Shown here one piece after another: positions 26,307 through 33,136 of a stretch of 58,394 nt of DNA; the stretch's first letter is position 1, and each line of letters begins with the position of its first letter. This stretch comes from an uncultured Phycisphaerales bacterium. Its GTDB lineage: Bacteria; Planctomycetota; Phycisphaerae; UBA1845; Fen-1342. The notes under the pieces are model-generated. The model saw only the letters and a list, made by a program, of their open reading frames with translations, ran no database searches and was not told the DNA's origin. The DNA lies in the NCBI GenBank assembly GCA_903914415.1, contig CAIWOY010000071.1:1-58394 (forward strand), read 5' to 3'. Position numbers and translations under genes: made by a program.

Positions 26307-27545
26307 CTAGACAGCCCGGAAAATGACGCAGGTATTATGGCCGCCAAAGCCGAAGGAGTTGTTCATCGCGATGCGGACCCGGGCGTCGCGGGCGACATTG
26401 GGGACGTAGTCGAGATCGCACTCCGGGTCGGGGGTTTCGAGGTTGAGGGTGGGCGGGAGGACGTTGTGCTGCATGGCGAGCAAGCAGGCGATCGCCTCGA
26501 CGCCGCCGCTGGCCCCGAGCAAGTGACCGACGGCGCTCTTGGTGCTGCTGATCGGGACCTTGTACGCCGTCGGGCCGAACACGGTCTTGACCGCCTTGGT
26601 TTCCGCGATGTCGCCGAGCGTCGTACTGGTGCCGTGGGCATTGATGTAGCCGATGTCCTGGGGGTTGAGGCGGGCGTCGGCAAGGGCGGCCTGCATGGCG
26701 CGGGCGGCCCCGCGTCCCTCGGGCTCGGGTTGCACGATATCGCTGGCGTCGGTGCTCGCGCCGAAGCCGATGACCTCGCCGAAGAGCGGCGCGCCGCGCC
26801 GTCGGGCGTGCTCGTATTCCTCGAAGACCAGGATGCCCGCGCCCTCGCTGAGGACAAAGCCGTCGCGGCCCTTGTCGAAGGGGCGTGAAGCCCCGGACGG
26901 GTCGTCATTGCGGGTGCTGAGGGCCTTCATCGCCGCAAAGGCGGCGATCCCGAGCGGCGTGCAGGCCGCCTCGGTACCCCCCGTGACCATCAGGTCGGCG
27001 TCGTTCCGTTGAATCGCGTAGTAGGCCGCGCCCATGGCGCTGCCCGCGGAGGCGCAGGCGGTCGAGACCGCCGCGCTCGGACCGCGCAGCCCCAGGCCGA
27101 TGGCGACGTGGCCGGCGGAGGCGTTGGCCATGAGCTTGGGGATGGTGAACGCGGAGACCTTGCTCGGCCCCTTGTCGAGCAGACGCTTGTGCTGTTCTTC
27201 GAGCTCGAGCAGCCCGCCGATGCCGGTCCCGAGCATGACGCCGGCACGGGTGGAGTCGAAACTGCCGGCCGGCAGCCCGGCTTGGGCCGCGGCCTGCTTG
27301 GCCGCGACATAGCCGAAGAGCGTGAAGCGGTCCATGCGCTTGGCGGAACGGACGTCGACGAAGGGCGACGGGTCGAAGTCCAGACATTCGCCGCCGATGT
27401 GCACGTCGAACGGCGCGTAGTCAAAGCGTGAGATGGTGCGGATACCGCTGCGGCCCGCGACCAATCCGTCCCAGTAGGCGGCGACGGAGGGGCCAAGCGG
27501 AGTGACGGCACCGAGGCCGGTGATCACGACGCGACGATCGCCCAC
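26307..27545 (-). CDS. fabF: Beta-ketoacyl-ACP synthase II
   Basis: Condenses malonyl-ACP with acyl-ACP in fatty-acid elongation. The 412 residues begin GDRRVVITGLGAVTPLG. The nucleophile Cys164 is in VSTACASAGSAMG, and the two catalytic His residues are in INAHGTSTTLGD and KSAVGHLLGASGG. The C-terminal MNNSFGFGGHNTC is the normal family end. It is immediately downstream of acpP (20-bp gap), the classic acpP-fabF pair. No fabG or fabD is visible in the window. Confidence 0.96.
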   Translation of the reverse strand: MGDRRVVITGLGAVTPLGPSVAAYWDGLVAGRSGIRTISRFDYAPFDVHIGGECLDFDPSPFVDVRSAKRMDRFTLFGYVAAKQAAAQAGLPAGSFDSTRAGVMLGTGIGGLLELEEQHKRLLDKGPSKVSAFTIPKLMANASAGHVAIGLGLRGPSAAVSTACASAGSAMGAAYYAIQRNDADLMVTGGTEAACTPLGIAAFAAMKALSTRNDDPSGASRPFDKGRDGFVLSEGAGILVFEEYEHARRRGAPLFGEVIGFGASTDASDIVQPEPEGRGAARAMQAALADARLNPQDIGYINAHGTSTTLGDIAETKAVKTVFGPTAYKVPISSTKSAVGHLLGASGGVEAIACLLAMQHNVLPPTLNLETPDPECDLDYVPNVARDARVRIAMNNSFGFGGHNTCVIFRAV

Positions 27546-27565
27546 AGGGCTGCTCCAGGCGCGGG

Positions 27566-27826
27566 TTACTTACTGGTGGAGCTGTTGAGGTGGGCGATGA
27601 TGTAGTCGATGGCCATCCCGACGGTTTGGATCTTCTCGGCCTCCTCGTCGGGGATGCTCATCTCAAACTCGTCCTCAAACTCCATCACCAACTCGACCGT
27701 GTCCAGGGAATCGGCGTTGAGGTCGTTGACGAAGGAGGTGTCGCGGGTGATCTCCGCTTCGGCCACGCCCATCTGCTCGGCAACGATCTTCTTCACCTTG
27801 GCTTCGATCTCAGACACTTCAGGCAC
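27566..27826 (-). CDS. acpP: Acyl carrier protein
   Basis: Carries growing acyl chains on a phosphopantetheine arm. The start is a GTG at 27826, decided by a perfect AGGAGG seven bases upstream; the open frame to 28135 is not coding. The product has 86 residues, is acidic, and has the modification site Ser40 in [12 protein letters not shown]. The C-terminal helices ([17 protein letters not shown]) are typical. A 6-bp hairpin (GCTTTC/GAAAGC, 27852-27868) lies in the leader just before the Shine-Dalgarno sequence. Confidence 0.96.
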   Translation of the reverse strand: MPEVSEIEAKVKKIVAEQMGVAEAEITRDTSFVNDLNADSLDTVELVMEFEDEFEMSIPDEEAEKIQTVGMAIDYIIAHLNSSTSK

Positions 27827-28159
27827 GAGAGTTCCTCCTGCTGGTCCGGGAGCTTTCACGGCGAAAGCCCGCCTGTATCTACCGGGAGCAATCGGGTCGT
27901 GCAAGTTTCGACCGACAGACCGAATGCCCACATCCACTAGACCGCCGGCGTTTGCAGCTTGTCCGGGCGGTCCGCGCCGCGGTCGCCCGGTCCAGAGCCG
28001 CTCAAAGCGGGGAGATGATAAACGGGCCACAACCGGTTGCCAAGGCGTCCCGCCGACACTCCGCTTACTTTGTCCGCGGCCGGTACACCGCAGGCGGAAA
28101 CGGCTTCCGCGGGCCCGCCCGCCACCCCGGGGCACGCGGGCACGGGCACGGCACGAATC
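27827..28159. other. Upstream region of acpP
   Basis: This 333-bp stretch contains the strong acpP Shine-Dalgarno (27834-27839 on the minus strand) and a small perfect stem-loop at 27852-27868 (GCTTTC, loop of five, GAAAGC). I could not identify a convincing promoter pair, although acpP is usually highly expressed. No protein-coding content is recognised. Confidence 0.4.
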
Positions 28160-28780
28160 TCAGGGCCGATGCTCGGCTGTGCGCCGTTCGCGGCGTGCGC
28201 CGGCGCGGACGCCGAGGACCCGCACAGGGATGGGACGCGGGGGACGGGGCTCGACCAGATCGAACAGCGTGGTCGGGACCCGTGGCGCAGCGGCCACAAA
28301 GGCGTCCACGTCCTGGAAGTCCCAGCGGTGCCGCGCCACCCGCTGCCCCTGCGCACCGATGACCGCGCAGCCGTGGTGATCGACGAGGACCCGCGTGGCG
28401 AAGCGGTCGCACATGGCCTCTTTGCGGCGCGGGTTGCGCTGGGCCGTCTTGACAAGATAGTGGTACAGCTCGTGCAGGTAGACGAAGAGCGCGAGCTGAT
28501 AGGGGTCCGCGAGGACGAGCCGAAAGGTCTCGCGCCACCAGTGGGTGGCGTTGCATTGCGCGCGGGCGATGTGTGTGCCGAGCTGGTACGGGAAGCGCAC
28601 GTGCCGGCCGAGGTTCACGAAGATCCGGACATCGCTGTAGAAGCACGTCCCGGAGAAATCCGCCCCGCGGCTGTAGCGGACGCGCACCTTCAGCCGCTCA
28701 TGCCGGTACGGGTACGTGTGCCGGATGAGCAGCCGTTGGAGCCGGTCGCCGTCCAGTTCCGTCGAGTTCTGGAAGTCCAT
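28160..28780 (-). CDS. Putative metalloprotease-like protein with HELYH motif
   Basis: The ATG at 28780 gives 206 residues; the longer open frame upstream is Arg/Cys-rich and non-coding. The central helix YLHELYHYLV (His103, Glu104, His107) is a canonical HExxH zinc site, and Glu121 in RKEAMCDRFA, 14 residues on, could be the third ligand as in gluzincins or SprT-like proteins. There is no signal peptide. Before it lies a basic beta-rich region (LKVRVRYSRGADFSGTCFY). Relatives are usually annotated as uncharacterised; a SprT-like or phage-type peptidase is the nearest guess. Confidence 0.65.
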   Translation of the reverse strand: MDFQNSTELDGDRLQRLLIRHTYPYRHERLKVRVRYSRGADFSGTCFYSDVRIFVNLGRHVRFPYQLGTHIARAQCNATHWWRETFRLVLADPYQLALFVYLHELYHYLVKTAQRNPRRKEAMCDRFATRVLVDHHGCAVIGAQGQRVARHRWDFQDVDAFVAAAPRVPTTLFDLVEPRPPRPIPVRVLGVRAGARRERRTAEHRP

Positions 28781-28872
28781 CCTCGGTTCCGCGGTCACGC
28801 CACGCGTATGAGAACCGCAGCGCGTGGGGATTTCAATCCGCCGCGGCGCCTGCCGCGGGGCGCGCACGAAAA

Positions 28873-28910
28873 CGCGTGAGCCCGGCGATTGGCATCGCCG
28901 GGCCCACGCG
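28873..28910. repeat. 17-bp near-perfect inverted repeat
   Basis: CGCGTG-A-GCCCGGCGAT (28873-28889), loop TGGC, then ATCGCCGGGC-C-CACGCG (28894-28910) pair over 16 of 17 positions, with one A-C mismatch. It lies 100 bp downstream of the minus-strand coiled-coil gene and could terminate it, but there is no U-run; an extragenic palindromic repeat is equally likely. Confidence 0.7.
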
Positions 28911-29009
28911 CGAGGTTGATGGGTCACACATCCGTCAGAGACGGCCGGATATGGGTCTAAGGGGCGGTCCCTGTCGCAGCAGGCGCCGCACCTGGCTTGG
29001 GAGTCCGGG

Positions 29010-29285
29010 CTACTCGCCCTTGTTGCCGTTCGAATCCTGTTCGAGCATCTTCCGCAGGTAGGCGTTCTCCCGGCGGGTCGCTTCGAGGTCAAAGAGCATG
29101 TACTTGATGCCCAGGCGCAGGAAGTCGATGCTGTCCTGGATGGCGTTCACGCTCTTCTTGATCTGATCGTGACGGTCCTTGGTTTCCTGGGCCAACTGAC
29201 GGAGCCGATCGCGTTCACCCTCCGGCAAAGTCTCGATGACGGCTACCAGCTCGGCCAGCCGTTTCTGGAAATCTGCCTCGTTCAT
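29010..29285 (-). CDS. Small coiled-coil protein, conserved hypothetical
   Basis: A 91-residue, highly charged, fully helical protein (MNEADFQKRLAELVAVIE). Two coiled-coil stretches (residues 6-45 and 62-85) flank a more hydrophobic turn, FLRLGIKYMLFDLE. The ATG is preceded by AGGAGG at eight bases, and the short, clean frame makes it a real gene. There is no membrane segment or known domain. I do not recognise a function; from its shape it might be an adaptor or an oligomerisation factor. Confidence 0.8.
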   Translation of the reverse strand: MNEADFQKRLAELVAVIETLPEGERDRLRQLAQETKDRHDQIKKSVNAIQDSIDFLRLGIKYMLFDLEATRRENAYLRKMLEQDSNGNKGE

Positions 29286-29638
29286 GCTTCCTTCCTCCTG
29301 AGGCGATCAGCGGGCCGTGGGTCGAAGCCGGGCGGTGTTGGACGTCCCGCGCGTCCGTGTCGAACGCCACATTATACCCGTCCCGCCGAGGCGCTGACGG
29401 CTCGGTCCGCCGTCGTCCGCGGCTCGGCGGCCACGCCGACGGGTGCGCATCGCGCAGGATTTGCCGCCGCATGTTTTATGAGCAACTGGGCAACGTCTTC
29501 GCCACGCAGCCGGCGCGCTGGGCCCTTTTTCGCACCAGCTTCCGAAAAAGCGCGTGTCGCCCACGCCCCGGTGCCCTTGAGCGGCGCCGGGCCTTGCGAT
29601 ACACAAGCGCCTTTGAAGAACCGTGCGAGGTGCCGGCG
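29286..29638. other. Divergent intergenic region upstream of pheS
   Basis: The 353-bp gap carries the candidate -10 for the minus-strand gene and, closer to pheS, a perfect inverted repeat CTTTTTCG (29525-29532) and CGAAAAAG (29543-29550) with a 10-base loop. The latter could be a regulatory hairpin in the pheS leader. No separate leader-peptide gene with its own stop codon is seen. Confidence 0.45.
29371..29376 (-). promoter_or_regulatory. Possible -10 element for the coiled-coil gene
   Basis: The minus strand reads TATAAT, a perfect -10 hexamer, 86 bp upstream of the coiled-coil gene start. No good -35 lies 16-18 bp away, so this is only a candidate. Confidence 0.35.
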
Positions 29639-31159
29639 ATGGAGCTGCCGCAGATTCAATATGATGTTCTGACGCAACTGGCCGGCGCGGCCGGTCCCGT
29701 CGCGATCCCCGACCTGGCGCGGGCGCTGGGGCTCGACCAGTCGCCGGTGACCGCGGCCTGCGGCGAATTGCGGCAAGCGGGCCGCGTGCTGCTCGAAGAG
29801 TCCACGCACGAAGAGCTGCGGCTGGGGCCGGACGCCGAGCCGTACGTGCACAAACCGCTGCCGGAACGGGTGGTCGTGGGGGTGTTGGCGGCGCAGGGCG
29901 GTTCGTGTCCGATCACGGAGGTTCCGAAGCACTGCGGCCTCGCTGCCGGCCAGGTGGGCGGCACGCTGCGCTGGCTTAACCAGCGCGGCTGGGCGCGCAA
30001 AGAGGGCGATACGCTGGTTCTGCTCAACGCCGAAGAAGCACTCCAGCCAGACGAGCGGTTGCTGCGGGCGCTCGCGGGCGGTCGCGTGGCGGCATGGGCG
30101 CAGCTCGAGGCCGAGGGGCTGCCGGTGGCGGCGGCGGTGAAGCTGCTGGCGCCGCGCAAGGGCTTCCTGGTTGTCAAGGAGCGCACGGTTCGCAAAGTGG
30201 CCATTACGGATGCTGGTCGCCGGCTACTCGCCGGGGGCGCGAAAGGGCGCAAGCAGATCACGCAGCTTACGCCGGAGTTGTTGGCCGACGGCGGCTGGCG
30301 CAACGTCGACTTGCAGCCGTACGACGTGACGCGGGCGGCCAAGAAGCTGTACCCGGGCAAGGAGCATCCGTTCCAGCGCACGCTGGACCGCGTGCGGCGG
30401 GTGTTCTTCGAGATGGGCTTCGAGGAGATCGTCAGCCCGTGGGTCGAGTCGAGCTTCTGGGATTTCGACGCCCTCTTCCAGCCGCAGGACCACCCCGCCC
30501 GCGACATGCAGGACACGTTCTACGTCGCGCGGCCGAATTGCTGCCGGCTGCCCGATGACGCGCTCGTCGAACGCGTGCGGGCGACACATGAGAACGGCGG
30601 CGACACCGGCTCGCTCGGCTGGCAGTACCGCTGGAGCCGCGACCTGGCCTGCAAGCCGGTGCTGCGGACGCACACGACTGCGACGACGATGCGCGCCCTG
30701 GCCCGACACACGCAAGGCAAACCCGGCAAGTACTTCGTCATCGGCCCGGTGTTCCGCCGCGAGACCGCGGACTTCAAGCACTTGCCGGTGTTCCACCAGG
30801 TGGACGGCATCATCGTGGACCCGCACGCGAGCCTGGCGACGCTGATCGGGACGCTGTCGGCGTTCTACGCGAAGATGGGCTTCCCGAAGGTCAAGGTGAA
30901 CCCGAGCTTCTTCCCGTACACCGAGCCCTCGGCCGAAGTGCTGCTGTACCTGGAGAGCCGGCAGGAGTGGGTCGAGATGGGCGGCTCCGGCGTGTTCCGC
31001 CCGGAGGTCACGCTGCCGGTCGGCGTCACCGACCGCGTCCTGGCCTGGGGCCTGGGCCTCGAGCGGCTGGCGATGTTCGTCCACAACGTCGAGTCCATCG
31101 GCGAGCTCTTCTACGCCACGATGCCCTGGCTGCGGGAGGAACCGTTGTGCCGGGCGTGA
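29639..31159 (+). CDS. pheS: Phenylalanine-tRNA ligase alpha subunit, archaeal/eukaryotic type
   Basis: Charges tRNA-Phe as part of an alpha2-beta2 enzyme. The ATG at 29639 is chosen because the N-terminal winged-helix domain (MELPQIQYDVLTQLAG) starts there, while the upstream frame is low-complexity. At 506 residues it is far longer than the roughly 330-350 residues of standard bacterial PheS. It has the archaeal/eukaryotic layout: two or three winged-helix repeats to about residue 200, then NVDLQPYDVTRAAKKLYPG and the class II core. Motif 2 is VFRRETADFKHLPVFHQ (about residue 372) and motif 3 is GLGLERLAMF (about residue 470). The partner pheT is separated from it by darT and darG. Confidence 0.95.
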   Translation: MELPQIQYDVLTQLAGAAGPVAIPDLARALGLDQSPVTAACGELRQAGRVLLEESTHEELRLGPDAEPYVHKPLPERVVVGVLAAQGGSCPITEVPKHCGLAAGQVGGTLRWLNQRGWARKEGDTLVLLNAEEALQPDERLLRALAGGRVAAWAQLEAEGLPVAAAVKLLAPRKGFLVVKERTVRKVAITDAGRRLLAGGAKGRKQITQLTPELLADGGWRNVDLQPYDVTRAAKKLYPGKEHPFQRTLDRVRRVFFEMGFEEIVSPWVESSFWDFDALFQPQDHPARDMQDTFYVARPNCCRLPDDALVERVRATHENGGDTGSLGWQYRWSRDLACKPVLRTHTTATTMRALARHTQGKPGKYFVIGPVFRRETADFKHLPVFHQVDGIIVDPHASLATLIGTLSAFYAKMGFPKVKVNPSFFPYTEPSAEVLLYLESRQEWVEMGGSGVFRPEVTLPVGVTDRVLAWGLGLERLAMFVHNVESIGELFYATMPWLREEPLCRA

Positions 31160-31274
31160 GAGCCGGTGCGTTGCACCGCAAAGTCCACGGTACGAGAATC
31201 CGTGTTGAGCAGTCGCGAGCGATGCCGGCGTGCAGTTGTCCTGCTGCCGGCAAGAGCATAGGGACAGCGTGCGT

Positions 31275-31901
31275 ATGCCCACGCCGATCTATCACATCAC
31301 GCACGTGAGCAACCTGCCCGGTATCATCTCCGCTGGGTGTCTGTGGTCCGATCGACGCGTGGCTGAGCATGGCGTGAGGACGGTGATCGGCTTTGATCAC
31401 ATCAAGCAGCGACGCCTGAAGGACATCGATGTCGGTTGCCACCCAGGCACGAAGGTCGGCGATTACGTTCCGTTCTATTTCTGCCCGCGGTCTGTGATGC
31501 TGTACGTCATCGATCGCCGGCACGCCGAGCTGCGTTACCAAGGAGGGCAGCGCGGGATTGTGCACCTTGTCTCCACGGTGGAGGCTGCGGTGGAGGTCGC
31601 GCGCGGCCGACCGTGGGCGTATTCGGACGGCAACGCCGGCGCCGGCTACACCAAATTCTACGCCGATATCCAGCGCATGAACGAAGTAATCGACTGGGAC
31701 GCCGTTGCAGCGCTGGCCTGGGCGGATCCGGCGGTAAAGAACCGCAAACAGGCCGAATTCCTGGTTCACGATCACCTTCCATGGTCGGCTGTCGATGTGA
31801 TCGGCGTGATCGACGATGCGATGGCGGCGGAGGTGCGCGTAGCATTGGCCTCGGCTTTGCACCGGCCGCGTGTCGGAGTGCAACCGCAGTGGTACTATTG
31901 A
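31275..31901 (+). CDS. darT: DarT-type ssDNA ADP-ribosyltransferase toxin
   Basis: DarT enzymes attach ADP-ribose to thymidine bases in single-stranded DNA, blocking replication, and several act in phage defence. The ATG at 31275 begins MPTPIYHITHVSNLPGII, the conserved DarT start with the NAD-site His. The 208 residues include FDHIKQRRL (the arginine loop), VPFYFCPRSVML, and the catalytic glutamate Glu161 in KNRKQAEFLVHD, which corresponds to Glu160 of Thermus DarT. All expected elements are present, so the toxin looks active. The gene lies 115 bp after pheS and 27 bp before its antitoxin. Confidence 0.93.
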   Translation: MPTPIYHITHVSNLPGIISAGCLWSDRRVAEHGVRTVIGFDHIKQRRLKDIDVGCHPGTKVGDYVPFYFCPRSVMLYVIDRRHAELRYQGGQRGIVHLVSTVEAAVEVARGRPWAYSDGNAGAGYTKFYADIQRMNEVIDWDAVAALAWADPAVKNRKQAEFLVHDHLPWSAVDVIGVIDDAMAAEVRVALASALHRPRVGVQPQWYY

Positions 31902-31928
31902 GAGCATTGGCGTGAGAGGTGCCTCGCC

Positions 31929-32981
31929 ATGATCCGTAGAACCAAGGGTGACTTGCTGCAGGCTGACGTACAGGCACTGGTTAACACCGTGAACACGGCT
32001 GGGGTCATGGGGCGCGGTGTCGCCCTGCAATTCAAGCGGGCTTTCCCGGATAACTTCAGAGCCTATCAACAGGCATGCGCTGCGGGGAAGGTCCGGCTGG
32101 GCGAGATGTTCGTGTTCGCCACAGGAAAACTCCAAAACCCGCGCTACATCATCAACTTCCCGACGAAGCAGCACTGGCGCAGCCGATCGCGCTACGAGCA
32201 CATCGAGCAAGGTCTGCGCGCCCTGGCGCGGGAGATTGAGCGACTCAGAATCGAGTCGGTCGCGCTGCCGCCGCTCGGGTGCGGCCTCGGCGGACTGGAC
32301 TGGAATCGGGTCTATCGCAGCATTGAGCAGGCGCTCGATCCCCTGCGGGATGTGCAGGTTTGGGTGTATGAACCGGCGGGCGCACCGGCGGCGGAGAAGA
32401 TGACAACGCGAACGACTCGTCCCACGATGACCGCAGCGCGGGCGGCGTTGCTAGTGCTGATGAAACGCTACCTGGAACCGCTGATGGACGAGGCTGTCAC
32501 GCTGCTGGAGATCCACAAGCTGATGTACTTCCTGCAGGCGGCCGGGGAACCGCTACGCTTGAACTACGTCAAGGGCGTCTACGGCCCGTACGCGCAAAAC
32601 CTCCACCATGTGCTGGAGCGAATCGAGGGACACTTCATCACTGGGTACGGCGACGGCCGCGAGGCTCCGGGCAAGGTGATCGAATGCCGGCCGGACGCCC
32701 TGGAGCAGGCGGAAGCGAGACTTGCGGATCAGCAGGGGACGCAAGAGAGACTCAATCGCTTGGCACAGCTTATCACGGGATTTGAGACGCCATACGGCAT
32801 GGAGCTTCTCTCGAGCGTGCACTGGGTCGCCGCGCGTGAAAGCGAAGAAGCCCGGCAAAACGCTCCCGCGGCGGTGAGCGCGATCCACGCCTGGAGCGAT
32901 CGCAAGCGCCGGCTGTTCAAAGCGGAGCACATCATGGCGGCTTGGCAGTCCCTCCGGGACGGTGAATGGCTGCGCGAATGA
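31929..32981 (+). CDS. darG: DarG-type macrodomain antitoxin
   Basis: Removes ADP-ribose from DNA and also binds DarT. The 350 residues have a macrodomain (1-150) beginning MIRRTKGDLLQADVQALVN, with the loop NTAGVMGRGVALQFK and the catalytic lysine Lys80 in NFPTKQHWRS, the same position as in Thermus DarG. The C-terminal half (160-350), KLMYFLQAAGEPLRLNYVKG onward, is the DarG C-terminal domain that in other systems neutralises DarT by direct contact. Both halves are complete. The gene lies directly downstream of darT and 155 bp upstream of pheT. Confidence 0.93.
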   Translation: MIRRTKGDLLQADVQALVNTVNTAGVMGRGVALQFKRAFPDNFRAYQQACAAGKVRLGEMFVFATGKLQNPRYIINFPTKQHWRSRSRYEHIEQGLRALAREIERLRIESVALPPLGCGLGGLDWNRVYRSIEQALDPLRDVQVWVYEPAGAPAAEKMTTRTTRPTMTAARAALLVLMKRYLEPLMDEAVTLLEIHKLMYFLQAAGEPLRLNYVKGVYGPYAQNLHHVLERIEGHFITGYGDGREAPGKVIECRPDALEQAEARLADQQGTQERLNRLAQLITGFETPYGMELLSSVHWVAARESEEARQNAPAAVSAIHAWSDRKRRLFKAEHIMAAWQSLRDGEWLRE

Positions 32982-33136
32982 GGGAACACCGCCGCCTTTG
33001 GTTCGCTGGCGTGCCGGAGCAGGCTTGCGGCGCGAGTCGGAGTTCTTGCGGCTCGGCCGCGGCAGTGCCGGCACCGTCGAGATTTCGCGCGTCTGTTTGC
33101 CCGGTGCCGTTCTATTGAACTCGTGAGGAGAAGGCT

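Noticed and set aside
29010-29060. GTTCGAATCC-like string resembling a tRNA T-arm
   Set aside because: It lies within the coiled-coil gene's coding end, and no acceptor or anticodon arm can be formed around it.
29471-29638. Phe/Tyr-containing stretch (ATG TTT TAT ...) upstream of pheS, as a possible attenuator leader peptide
   Set aside because: It runs in frame into pheS without a stop, the Phe codons are scattered rather than consecutive, and no attenuator terminator is seen.
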